Positions 45,711-54,297 of a stretch of DNA of 64,000 nucleotides are shown here, piece by piece (the first letter of the stretch is position 1; every line of letters begins with the position of its first letter). A model generated the notes under the pieces. It was given only the letters and a program-made list of their open reading frames with translations, was not told the DNA's origin and made no database searches. This DNA comes from Hydrogenophaga sp. BPS33 (GTDB lineage: Bacteria > Pseudomonadota > Gammaproteobacteria > Burkholderiales > Burkholderiaceae_C), in assembly GCF_009859475.1 (NCBI RefSeq), contig NZ_CP044549.1, forward strand, positions 1,178,001-1,242,000, written 5' to 3'. A program made the position numbers and the translations under genes.

Positions 45711-46874
45711 TCAGCGCATGTACTCCGAAATCACCTTCCACCGGCCATCTGTGATCTGGGACAGCCGCGAGGCGTTGCTGCCCAGGCGCTTGGTGGGGCT
45801 GAAGGTCATTTCGGCGGAGCCGAAGATGTCGGGCGGAATCTTCATCGTGTCCATGGCCTTGATGAAGCTCTCGGTGGTGAGGTTGTTGCCCGCGGCGCTG
45901 GCCGCGCGTGCGAAGGCATCGATGGAGCCGTAGCCATACACCGAGAACACGGTGGGGTCTTCGTTGAACTTGGTCTTGTACTTGTTGGCCCAGAAGCGCA
46001 GCGGCTGAGAGGCTTCGTCCAGGTAGGGGTGCTGCACCGTCATGGCGGCATAGAAGCCGTTCATGGCGGGGCCGCCCAGCTTGTGGATGAGGTCGGTGTA
46101 GGCGCCGGCCGATCCGATGAACACCGGGTTGAAGTTCAAACGCTTGGCGGTCGCGATGCCGCCGATGGTCTCCCGGATCAAGGTGCCCATCACCACCATG
46201 TCGCATTGCTCCGACGCAAGCTTCTGCATCTGCGACGCGAAGTCGGTGGCGCCGCGCTTGTAGGTGGTCTCCACCGCCAGGGGCATTCCGATTGCCTTGA
46301 GCCCGTCTTCCGCGCCCCGCTTGACTTCGAGGCCGAACTCGTCGTCCTGGTACAGGGTGCAGACCTTCTTGGATCCCTTTTCCTTGACCAGGCGCGGCAC
46401 CATGATTTTCATCATGTCGTAGTAGGGTGCGGCAAACGAGTACTTGAGCTTGTGGAAGGGCTCGTACATCTCGCGCGCGGCTGTGATGGGATAGAAGTTG
46501 AGCACGTTCTTGCTGAACTGCACCGGCATGGCGGCCATGTTCTGCGCCGTGCCGATATGGCCGACCATGGCGAAGATCTTGTCCTGGTTCACCAGCTTCT
46601 GTGCGGCCAGCACGGCATTGCGCGGGTCGTACTTGGCGTCTTCCACCAGCAGCTTGATCTTGCGGCCGTTGATGCCACCTTGTTCGTTGATCTCGTCCAC
46701 GCGCAGCTGCATGCCCATGCGCACCTGCTTGCCAAACGCCGCGATGGGTCCCGACAGATCCTGGATCGAGCCGACCACGATCTCGTTCTTGCTCACGCCT
46801 TGGGTTTGCGCCAGCACCGAGGCGGCACCCAGGGCGAACGCGGCGGCTGCGGTGAGTTTCAATCCGGGTTTCAT
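45711..46874 (-). CDS. ABC transporter substrate-binding protein, branched-chain amino acid type
   Basis: A 387-residue periplasmic protein with a signal peptide (LTAAAAFALGAASVLAQTQG). The mature protein follows the LivJ-type fold: EIVVGSIQDLSGPIAAFGKQ, DEINEQGGINGRKIKLLVED, VGHIGTAQNMAAMP. It captures the substrate for the adjacent LivHMGF transporter. In this family such systems in aromatic-degrading bacteria often carry fatty or aromatic acids rather than amino acids; the acyl-CoA synthetase gene next to it supports an acid substrate (inference). Confidence 0.92.
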   Translation of the reverse strand: MKPGLKLTAAAAFALGAASVLAQTQGVSKNEIVVGSIQDLSGPIAAFGKQVRMGMQLRVDEINEQGGINGRKIKLLVEDAKYDPRNAVLAAQKLVNQDKIFAMVGHIGTAQNMAAMPVQFSKNVLNFYPITAAREMYEPFHKLKYSFAAPYYDMMKIMVPRLVKEKGSKKVCTLYQDDEFGLEVKRGAEDGLKAIGMPLAVETTYKRGATDFASQMQKLASEQCDMVVMGTLIRETIGGIATAKRLNFNPVFIGSAGAYTDLIHKLGGPAMNGFYAAMTVQHPYLDEASQPLRFWANKYKTKFNEDPTVFSVYGYGSIDAFARAASAAGNNLTTESFIKAMDTMKIPPDIFGSAEMTFSPTKRLGSNASRLSQITDGRWKVISEYMR

Positions 46875-46917
46875 GGTGTCTCCTGGTGGGTGGATCGGTG
46901 TTGAAAACAGAACCTGT

Positions 46918-48777
46918 TCAGTGGCGGTACATGGCCTCGATCTGGGGGGCGTACTTGGTCTGCACCAGCTTGCGCTTGAGCTTCATGGTGGGGGTGAGTT
47001 CTTCGTCTTCGGCGCTCAGCTGGGTGTCGAGCAGGAAGAACCGCTTGATCTGCTCGACGCGGGCGAACTTCTTGTTCACGCGGTCGACCTCGGCCTGGAT
47101 GAGGGCCTGCACCTCGGGCGCGCGGGTGAGGCTGGCGTAGTTGGAAAACGGCACGTCGTGGTCCTGCGCATGTTTTTCCACATTCTCCTGGTCGATCATG
47201 ATGATGACGGTGAGATAGGGGCGCTGGTCACCGATCACCACCGCGTCGGTCACATAGGGCGAGAACTTCAGTTCGTTCTCCAACTCGCTGGGCGTGATGT
47301 TCTTGCCCCCCGCAGTGATGATGATGTCTTTCATGCGGTCGGTGATGCGGAAAAACCCTTCCTCGTCCACCGTGCCCACGTCGCCGGTGTGCAGCCAGCC
47401 CTGCGCGTCCAGGGTCTCGGCGGTTTTCTCGGGCAGGTTGAGGTACCCCATGAACACGTTCGGACCGCGCACCAGGATCTCGCCGGTCTGCGGGTCGATC
47501 CGCACCTCGTTGTAGTTCGCGGCCGGCCCGATGCTGCCGGGCTTGATGCGTTCGGGCGGAACGCCGGTGGCCGCGCCGCAGGTTTCGGTCATGCCCCAGA
47601 CCTCGAGCATGGGCACACCCAGCGCGAGGTACCAGCGCACCAGGTCGGGCGAGATGGGCGCGGCGCCGGTGACGAGGTAGCGCGCGCGGTGGATGCCGAT
47701 GAGTTTGCGCACGTTGTCCAGGGCCAGCAAGCGCGCCACGGTGAAGCGTATGCGCAGAAAGGCGGGAACGGGCTGGCCCGCCAGCACCCGATCGGCCACC
47801 TGCCGTCCCACGCCGATGGCCCAGGCATAGGCCGCCTGCTGGGCGGCACCGGCCTCCTTGAGGGCGATCATCACGCCGGAATAGAACTTCTCCCACACGC
47901 GTGGCACGGCGGTGAACACCGTGGGCGCGATCTCGCGCACGTTCTCCGGCACGGTCTCGGGGTTCTCCACGAAATTCAGGCGTGCGCCGGTGTAGAGCGA
48001 GAAGTACTCGCCGCCCAGGCGTTCGGCGATGTGGCACAGCGGCAGGAAGCACATGCACTCGTCGTTCTGGTCGCGCGAGATCAGCGTGTTGTAGCCGCGC
48101 ACGGTATGGACCAGGCCCCGGTGGCTGTGCATGGCGCCCTTGGGACGGCCGGTGGTGCCCGAGGTGTAGACCAGGATCGCCAGCGCCTGCGGGTCCACCG
48201 CCGCCACGCGCTGTGCCAGCAGGTCCGGGTGCTGCCGCAGATGCTCGCGGCCCACTTCGCGCAACGCGCTCAGGCCGATCACCTGTGCATCGTCCAGATC
48301 GCGCAGGCCGTCCATGTCGAAGACCACGATCTTCTTGAGCAAGGGCAGTTGCGCGCGCACGTCCAGCGCCTTGTCGAGCTGCTCATCGTCCTCGACGAAC
48401 AGCACCGAGGTGCCCGAGTCGGCGCACAGGTACTGCACCTGTTCGGCCGCATCGGTCGGGTAGATACCGTTGGACACCCCGCCCGCGCTGAGGACCGCGA
48501 GATCGCAGAGCACCCATTCAATGGTCGTGTTGGAGAGGATGGATGCCGTGTCGCCTGGCGCGAAGCCCAGGGCCATCAAGCCGTGGGCGATTTCGCGCAC
48601 CGCTTCGCCGGTCTGGCCCCAGGTCCAGGCGCGCCAGAGACCGAGCTCCTTCTGGCGCATCCACACCTGTGCTTCGCGCTCCCGCACCCCGTTCCAGAAC
48701 AGCGCGGGAATGGTCTCGCCGGGCAGAACCACATCGGTGCGTGGCTGGATGCGGGAGAGATCCCAGAGGTTGCTCAT
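46918..48777 (-). CDS. AMP-dependent long-chain acyl-CoA synthetase-like ligase
   Basis: A 619-residue ANL enzyme starting MSNLWDLSRIQPRTDVVLPG. Motifs: LVYTSGTTGRPKGAMHSHRG, VWGMTETCGAATG, GWLHTGDVGTVDEEGFFRIT, and DRMKDIIITAGGKNITPSEL. The length and long C-terminal part match FadD15-type long-chain acyl-CoA synthetases. It should activate the acid imported by the adjacent transporter. It starts 3 bases after the livF stop and is followed 43 bases later by the binding-protein gene, so all are one operon. Confidence 0.9.
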   Translation of the reverse strand: MSNLWDLSRIQPRTDVVLPGETIPALFWNGVREREAQVWMRQKELGLWRAWTWGQTGEAVREIAHGLMALGFAPGDTASILSNTTIEWVLCDLAVLSAGGVSNGIYPTDAAEQVQYLCADSGTSVLFVEDDEQLDKALDVRAQLPLLKKIVVFDMDGLRDLDDAQVIGLSALREVGREHLRQHPDLLAQRVAAVDPQALAILVYTSGTTGRPKGAMHSHRGLVHTVRGYNTLISRDQNDECMCFLPLCHIAERLGGEYFSLYTGARLNFVENPETVPENVREIAPTVFTAVPRVWEKFYSGVMIALKEAGAAQQAAYAWAIGVGRQVADRVLAGQPVPAFLRIRFTVARLLALDNVRKLIGIHRARYLVTGAAPISPDLVRWYLALGVPMLEVWGMTETCGAATGVPPERIKPGSIGPAANYNEVRIDPQTGEILVRGPNVFMGYLNLPEKTAETLDAQGWLHTGDVGTVDEEGFFRITDRMKDIIITAGGKNITPSELENELKFSPYVTDAVVIGDQRPYLTVIIMIDQENVEKHAQDHDVPFSNYASLTRAPEVQALIQAEVDRVNKKFARVEQIKRFFLLDTQLSAEDEELTPTMKLKRKLVQTKYAPQIEAMYRH

Positions 48778-48780
48778 GCC

Positions 48781-49569
48781 TTATCTCCAGTTCTTCTTTT
48801 TCTTCCAGCGCCGCTCACCGCGCGCGCCGGTTTCCTTCATGCCGAGGTAGAACTCCTTGATGTCGTCTTTCTCGCGCAGATGGGCGCAGGTGTCTTCCAT
48901 GACGATGCGGCCGTTCTCCAGCACGTAGCCGTAGTCGGAGGCATTGAGCGCCATGTTGGCGTTCTGCTCCACCAGCAGGATGGTGGTGCCGCGCTCGCGG
49001 TTGATGCGCACCACGATCTCGAAGATCTCCTTGGTGAGCTTCGGTGAAAGGCCCAGGCTGGGTTCGTCGAGCAGGACCAGATCGGGGCTGGCCATGAGCG
49101 CGCGGCTGATGGCCAGCATCTGCTGCTGTCCGCCGGAGAGCAGGCCCGCATCCTGATCGGCGCGCTCGCGCAGGATGGGAAAGTAGCCATACACGGCTTC
49201 CATGTCGCGCGCCACACCGTCGCGGTCCTTGCGTGTGTAGGCGCCCATCTGCAGGTTGTCGCGCACCGAGAGCAGCGGAAAGACTTCGCGGCCCTCGGGC
49301 ACATGGCTCAGGCCCTGCTGCACGATCAGCGCGGGGTCCTGCGCGGTGATGTTCTCGCCCTTGAACTCGATCGAGCCCTTGCGCGGATCGATGATGCCGC
49401 TGATGGTCTTGAGGATGGTCGTCTTGCCCGCACCGTTGGAGCCGAGCACGGTGGCGATTTCGCCGCGGCGCACCTGCAGGCTCACGCCGCGGATGGCCTT
49501 GATCGGGCCGTAGGCGCTCTCGACATTGAGCAGCTTGAGCACCGGTTCGTCGGTGGTCGCCACGCTCAT
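48781..49569 (-). CDS. livF: ABC transporter ATP-binding protein, LivF type
   Basis: A 262-residue ATPase starting MSVATTDEPVLKLLNVESAY. Walker A is GSNGAGKTT, the signature LLSGGQQQMLAISRALM, and Walker B LVLLDEPSLGLSP. The short LivF-type extension ends in a Lys-rich tail (WKKKKNWR). Its start overlaps the livG stop (ATGA). With LivG it powers import through LivH and LivM. Confidence 0.93.
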   Translation of the reverse strand: MSVATTDEPVLKLLNVESAYGPIKAIRGVSLQVRRGEIATVLGSNGAGKTTILKTISGIIDPRKGSIEFKGENITAQDPALIVQQGLSHVPEGREVFPLLSVRDNLQMGAYTRKDRDGVARDMEAVYGYFPILRERADQDAGLLSGGQQQMLAISRALMASPDLVLLDEPSLGLSPKLTKEIFEIVVRINRERGTTILLVEQNANMALNASDYGYVLENGRIVMEDTCAHLREKDDIKEFYLGMKETGARGERRWKKKKNWR

Positions 49570-50399
49570 GTCAGCACCTTCGCGCTGGGACTTTCGCGGC
49601 GCAGGTTCGACGCATCGTCCATCGATCCCAGGTAGGCCTCGATCACGCCCGGGTCGCGCTGCACCTCGGCCGGCGTGCCCGAAGCCAGCTCGGCCCCCAT
49701 GCTCATGGCCAGCACGCGGTCGGACACCTTGGAGACCAGGCTCATGTCGTGCTCCACCATCAACACCGTGATGCCCAGTTCCTCCTTGATGTCGGTGATC
49801 CAGAAGGCCATGTCCTCCGTCTCCTCCACGTTCAGGCCCGACGAGGGCTCGTCGAGCAGCAGCAGGCGCGGTTCGGTGCAGAGGGCGCGGGCGAGTTCCA
49901 CCACTTTGCGAACGCCGTAGGGCAGGCCGGCCACCATCGACTCGCGGTGGTGTTGCAGATCCAGCAGGTCGATCACCTGTTCGACCTTTTCGCGCGCTTC
50001 GATCTCGGCGGCGCGCGTCTTGCCGGTGAAGAAGATCTCGCCCCAAAGCCCGGTGCGCCGGTGCGTGTGGCGCCCGATGAGCAGGTTCTGCAGCACCGTG
50101 GCGTGTTCGAACAGCTCGATGTTCTGGAAGGTGCGGGCGATGCCGAGGCGGGCGATCTGGTGCGGTGCCTGCTGGGTCAGGCGCAGCATGCCGTCGGGCC
50201 CCAGGTAGTCGATGTTGCCGCTGGTGGGGGTGTAGATGCGGCTGATCAGGTTGAACACCGTGGTCTTGCCCGCGCCGTTGGGCCCGATGAGCGTGAACAC
50301 CTCGCCGCGCTTCACATCGAAGCTCACGTTGTTGACAGCGACCACGCCGCCAAAGCGCACGCTGAGGTTGCGGGCCGAGAGCAAGATGTCCTGGTTCAT
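49566..50399 (-). CDS. livG: ABC transporter ATP-binding protein, LivG type
   Basis: A 277-residue ATPase starting MNQDILLSARNLSVRFGGVV. Walker A is GPNGAGKTTVFN; the LivG-specific segment IARTFQNIELFEHATVLQNL follows, and Walker B is LLLLDEPSSGLN. The ABC signature is atypical: GLPYGVRKVVELARAL in place of LSGGQ-like sequence, which is normal for LivG proteins of this group. Both ends overlap neighbours by 4 bases (livM upstream, livF downstream), showing tight coupling. Confidence 0.93.
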   Translation of the reverse strand: MNQDILLSARNLSVRFGGVVAVNNVSFDVKRGEVFTLIGPNGAGKTTVFNLISRIYTPTSGNIDYLGPDGMLRLTQQAPHQIARLGIARTFQNIELFEHATVLQNLLIGRHTHRRTGLWGEIFFTGKTRAAEIEAREKVEQVIDLLDLQHHRESMVAGLPYGVRKVVELARALCTEPRLLLLDEPSSGLNVEETEDMAFWITDIKEELGITVLMVEHDMSLVSKVSDRVLAMSMGAELASGTPAEVQRDPGVIEAYLGSMDDASNLRRESPSAKVLT

Positions 50400-51472
50400 C
50401 TCAGTCTTTCGGATCTTTGAAATGACTTCTGCCGCTTGAACGTGCCCTTGCGGTAGAACGGGAACAGCTGGAACCAGGTGCGCACCTTCAGCCAGCGTCC
50501 GTACAAGCCCATGGGCTCGAACAGCACGAAGGCGATCAGCACGATGCCGTAGACCGTGCCCTGCAGGCCGGTGGCCTGTCCGATCGCATCGGGCAGATAG
50601 TCCTTGCCCAGCGCGATGAGCTGGGGCATGACGATGAGGAAGATCGCGCCGAGGAAAGCACCGTGGATCGAGCCCAGCCCACCGATGACGACCATGAGCA
50701 GCAGGTCGATCGACTGGAGGATGCCGAACTGCTCGGGCGAGAGGAATTGGATCTTGTGCGCGTAGAGCGCGCCGCCGATGCCGGCGAGCGCGGCCGAGAG
50801 CGCGAAGCTCAATGTCTTGTAGCGCGCGAGGTGGATGCCCATGCTCTGGGCGGAAATCTCCGAATCGCGGATGGCGACGAAGGCGCGGCCGGTGAACGAG
50901 CGCATGAGGTTGACCACGCCGAGCGTGGCCAGCACGGTGATGACCAGGCACAGCAGGTAAAAGTGTTCGGTGGAAATCAGCTCCCAGCCGAGGAGCTTGG
51001 GCGCATTGACCATCAGACCCTTGTTGCCGCCGGTCATGGATTCCCAGCGGGCGATCACCTCTTCCACGATGAAACCGAAGGCCAGCGTGGCCATGCCGAG
51101 GTAGATGCCTTTGACCCGCAATGCCGGCAGGCCCACGACCATGCCCACGGCGGCCGAGAGCAGGCCGGCGCACAGCAGGGCGAGCGGAAACGGCACGCCG
51201 GCGTTCACCATGATGGCTTGCGTGTACGCGCCCACGCCCAGAAAGGCTGCGTGGCCGAGCGAGAACAGGCCGGTGAAGCCCGCCAGCAGCATCAGGCCCA
51301 GGCCGACCACGGCGTAGATCAGCACGAAGGTGAGTTGTGCGAGCCAGTACTCTGGAAGGGTCCAGGGCGCGAGCAGGAGAAACAGCACCAGCAAGCTGTA
51401 CCAGAGCACATGTCCGCCGTGTTTGGCGAGGCGGATGTCCTGGTCGTAGTTGGTCTTGAAAAGGAATCGCAT
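50396..51472 (-). CDS. livM: ABC transporter permease, LivM type
   Basis: A 358-residue permease with about nine hydrophobic helices (VLWYSLLVLFLLLAPWTLPE, LTFVLIYAVVGLGLMLLAG and others). Family marks are GLFSLGHAAFLGVGAYTQAI, LRVKGIYLGMATLAFGFIVE, and SLSFALSAALAGIGGALYAH-like sequence, with the ATPase-contact segment RAFVAIRDSEISAQSMGI. The C-terminus is basic (FYRKGTFKRQKSFQR). It overlaps livG by 4 bases and follows livH after 74 bases. Confidence 0.93.
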   Translation of the reverse strand: MRFLFKTNYDQDIRLAKHGGHVLWYSLLVLFLLLAPWTLPEYWLAQLTFVLIYAVVGLGLMLLAGFTGLFSLGHAAFLGVGAYTQAIMVNAGVPFPLALLCAGLLSAAVGMVVGLPALRVKGIYLGMATLAFGFIVEEVIARWESMTGGNKGLMVNAPKLLGWELISTEHFYLLCLVITVLATLGVVNLMRSFTGRAFVAIRDSEISAQSMGIHLARYKTLSFALSAALAGIGGALYAHKIQFLSPEQFGILQSIDLLLMVVIGGLGSIHGAFLGAIFLIVMPQLIALGKDYLPDAIGQATGLQGTVYGIVLIAFVLFEPMGLYGRWLKVRTWFQLFPFYRKGTFKRQKSFQRSERLR

Positions 51473-51487
51473 TTTGTTTGTTCAGTC

Positions 51488-51548
51488 GGGGTCAGAGCAC
51501 ATCACTTCGCGAGTGGTCTGACCCCCAGTCATCTGACCCCCAGTCATC
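51488..51548. repeat. Short inverted and direct repeats between livH and livM
   Basis: GGGGTCAGA (51488-51496) pairs with TCTGACCCC (51517-51525), and the 15-mer TCTGACCCCCAGTCA is repeated in tandem from 51517, abutting the livH stop. It could form a hairpin within the livH-livM mRNA and tune the ratio of the two. GGGGTCAGA-type repeats are common in Comamonadaceae intergenic DNA (general knowledge). Confidence 0.5.
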
Positions 51549-52422
51549 ACACTTTCTTTCGCAACTTCTCGCCGAACAGACCGTTGGGTTTGAGCACCAG
51601 CATGACCAGCACCACCACATACGGCGCGATGTCCTTGAAGCCTTCGGCCATGTAGAACCCGGCCAGCTGTTCGACGATGCCGATGATCAGACCGCCCACG
51701 ATGGCGCCGGGCAGGCTGCTGAAGCCGCCTACCACCGCCGCCGGGAACGCCTTGAGGCCGATGAAACCCATGTTGGCGTGTACGAAAGTGAAGGGCGCGA
51801 GCAGCAGCCCGGCAATGGCGGCCACGCCCGCGGCCAGGCCCCACACCAGGCCGTTGAGCCGCTTGACCGGAATGCCCATGTAGTAGGCCGCGAGCTGGTT
51901 TTGCGACGCGGCTTGCATGGCGATGCCGAGCTTGCTGAAGCGGAACATCGCGAAGAGAGCGCCGCACAGGATGGCGGTGGAGCCGATCACCACGATCTGC
52001 TCGGCCGAGACCACCAGCGTGCCCATGCGCAGCAACTGATTGGCATAGGGCACGGGCAGGGTGTGCGTGTCGGTGCCGATGTTGGGCAGCATGGTGATGA
52101 GGCCGCGCAGCGTGTAGCCCACGCCGATGGTGAGCATCACGATGGAGAAGGCCGGTTGCCCGAGGATGGGGCGGATCACCACGCGTTCCAGCGCAACGCC
52201 GAACAGGCCCATGCCCAGAATGGCCGCCGGCACCGACAGCCAGAAAGGAAAACCCAGCATGGTCATGGTGGCCAGGCCGAAGAAGGCCCCCACCATCATC
52301 AAGTCGCCCTGAGCGAAGCTCACGGTTTCCGTGGCCTTGTAGATCAGCACGAAACCCAGCGCGATCAGCCCATAGATGCAGCCTTGGGCCACGCCGCTGA
52401 TCAACAGCTGCAGCAGTTGCAC
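51547..52422 (-). CDS. livH: ABC transporter permease, LivH type
   Basis: A 291-residue permease starting MQLLQLLISGVAQGCIYGLI, with the family motifs ALGFVLIYKATETVSFAQGD, AFSIVMLTIGVGYTLRGLIT and GLKAFPAAVVGGFSSLPGAI, about eight membrane helices. It is the first gene of the operon livH-livM-livG-livF-ligase-binding protein. The 206 bases upstream, before the FG-GAP gene, contain no further gene and presumably the operon promoter; no specific element was recognised there. Confidence 0.93.
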   Translation of the reverse strand: MQLLQLLISGVAQGCIYGLIALGFVLIYKATETVSFAQGDLMMVGAFFGLATMTMLGFPFWLSVPAAILGMGLFGVALERVVIRPILGQPAFSIVMLTIGVGYTLRGLITMLPNIGTDTHTLPVPYANQLLRMGTLVVSAEQIVVIGSTAILCGALFAMFRFSKLGIAMQAASQNQLAAYYMGIPVKRLNGLVWGLAAGVAAIAGLLLAPFTFVHANMGFIGLKAFPAAVVGGFSSLPGAIVGGLIIGIVEQLAGFYMAEGFKDIAPYVVVLVMLVLKPNGLFGEKLRKKV

Positions 52423-52628
52423 GCAGGTCTCCTAGAGTTCTTGTGCTTCGTGCGGCCGGGGTGCGCTGCGCTGCGTCGGCGTTGTGCAGGCGTTCCAGAC
52501 GGTGTTCGCAAGTTATAGCCGTCTCGGGTGCTCTCGCTGCTAGGGGTTGTCCCGATCTCCGGCGGTTCCGGTGCAGAACCTGCGGAGGATGGGTGTGTCG
52601 CGCGGGTTCGCCGCCACGCTGCCTTGCG

Positions 52629-54191
52629 TCAGTTCAGGGTGATGTTCAGCGCGTACACCGCACCCGCTCGGCTGCGGCCGTTGTCGCTCTGGTCGCCGTT
52701 GACGCCCGTGGCGGCGCTTTCTTCGTGAGGCGCCCCCACGGCAAGCGTGAGGCCATCGCTGGGCAAGGCCACGCTGAAGCCAAACGAATCGCCAACGTCG
52801 GGGTTGCTGGCTTTCAGATAGGCCCGTTGCGCCCAGTGGTCGCCACTGCTTCGCGAAAAGAGATACACCGCGCCAGATTCGCCGAACGCGTTGTCGTTCT
52901 GGTCCCCGTTGACACCCCGTGCGCTGCTGGCTTCCCAGCGTGCCCCTACCGCCAACAGATCACCGTGGAGGGAGAGCGCCATGCTGTAGCCGAATTGATC
53001 GCCGTCACCGGCATTGCTGGCTTTCAGATAGGCCGCCTGTGTCCAGTGATCGGCCGCATCGCGCGTGAAGACATAGGCGGCGCCCGCATCCAGGAGCGAA
53101 TCGTCTGCCGGGTTCGTGCCATTGCCCTGTTCTCGATGCGCGCCCACAGCCAGGGTCTTGCCATCGCCGGACAGGGCCAGGCTGTGGCCGAACTGGTCGT
53201 CCCGTCCGGCATTGCTGGCCTTCAAGTAGGCGATCTCGGTCCAACGGTCCAATGCGTCTCGGGAAAACACATACGCAGCGCCAGCGCCGGTGAGCGAATC
53301 GTCGTCAGGGCCTGCAATGCCATCGCTCGCCTCGTTGATCGCGCCCACGGCCAGGGTGTCGCCGTCGTTCGACAGCGCCAGGCTGATCCCGAAAAAGTCG
53401 CCCAAGCCCACGTTGCTGGCCTTGATGAACGCCGACTGTGTCCAGCTGTGCGCCACGTTGTTGCGTGAAAAAACATAGACCGCGCCGGCCTCATCCACAT
53501 CGCCGTTTGCGGGATCCAAGCCATTGCTGTCTTCGTTCTGAGAACCCACAGCCAGCCTGTCGCCATTGCCTGAGAGGGCCACGCTGATGCCGAACGCGTC
53601 GGCCACATTGGCGTTCTCGGCTTTGAGGTAGGCCTGTTGCGTCCAACTGCCCGCACTGCGCTGGAAAACGTAAGCAGCCCCGGCCGCGCCGGCCGAGTTG
53701 TCGCTTTCGCCACCCCCGAGAGACAGGGCCATGCTGTCTTCGCCGATGGCGCCCACGGCCAAGGTGTCACCGGTGGCCGAGAGCGCCACGCTGGAGCCGA
53801 ATTCGTCACCGTCATCGCGATTGCTGGCCTTCAAATAGTCCTGCAGCTTCCAGGTGTTGCCGTCTCGAATGAACACATAGACCGCACCTGAGTTGGGAAG
53901 GGATTCGTTGGCGGGATCGCTGCCGTCGCTGGAATCCGTGCGCGCGCCAATCGCCAAGGTCTCGCCATTTGCCGACAGCGCCACGCTGTGGCCGAGCATG
54001 ACCGGGTTGGGGCTCGACGATTTGATGTAGTTCAGTGCAACGGTGATGTCGGGCGAATCCGGCATCGAGCCGATGGTGGGCAAGCCGTCGGTGTTGACCG
54101 ACAGGTCAGAGCCTCCACAGCCAGGGAGTGCCACGGCGGTGAGCAGCACGGCGGCCATCACCAGACAGAACTTTTGAAGGGATGACGGCAT
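52629..54191 (-). CDS. FG-GAP repeat lipoprotein (seven repeats)
   Basis: A 520-residue protein with a lipoprotein signal (LVMAAVLLTAVALPGCGG, lipid on the Cys of LPGC). Seven repeats follow, each of the form DxFGxSVALSxDGxTLAVGA (for example QFGHSLALSGDGKTLAVGA) joined by segments such as AAYVFTRDAADHWTQAAYLK. Seven FG-GAP-like repeats suggest a seven-bladed beta-propeller, like integrin heads, anchored in the outer membrane. The start is uncertain: ATG 54191 gives a clean lipoprotein signal; an in-frame ATG at 54224 would add 11 residues. Function unknown; adhesion or surface roles are typical guesses. The next gene upstream is a paralogue. Confidence 0.85.
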   Translation of the reverse strand: MPSSLQKFCLVMAAVLLTAVALPGCGGSDLSVNTDGLPTIGSMPDSPDITVALNYIKSSSPNPVMLGHSVALSANGETLAIGARTDSSDGSDPANESLPNSGAVYVFIRDGNTWKLQDYLKASNRDDGDEFGSSVALSATGDTLAVGAIGEDSMALSLGGGESDNSAGAAGAAYVFQRSAGSWTQQAYLKAENANVADAFGISVALSGNGDRLAVGSQNEDSNGLDPANGDVDEAGAVYVFSRNNVAHSWTQSAFIKASNVGLGDFFGISLALSNDGDTLAVGAINEASDGIAGPDDDSLTGAGAAYVFSRDALDRWTEIAYLKASNAGRDDQFGHSLALSGDGKTLAVGAHREQGNGTNPADDSLLDAGAAYVFTRDAADHWTQAAYLKASNAGDGDQFGYSMALSLHGDLLAVGARWEASSARGVNGDQNDNAFGESGAVYLFSRSSGDHWAQRAYLKASNPDVGDSFGFSVALPSDGLTLAVGAPHEESAATGVNGDQSDNGRSRAGAVYALNITLN

Positions 54192-54297
54192 GGTGCAGGT
54201 GGGGTTGAATAGGATGGCGGGCATGGGGTTTCGCTGCAGTGGAGTGAGAGGGGGGAGGAAAAAGTCGTGAGCAGGCATCGGCGGGTGGCGTGCTTCT

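Noticed and set aside
46498-49047. An 849-codon open frame on the plus strand across the binding-protein, ligase and livF genes
   Set aside because: It spans three recognisable minus-strand genes and their junctions and has the composition of an antisense shadow.
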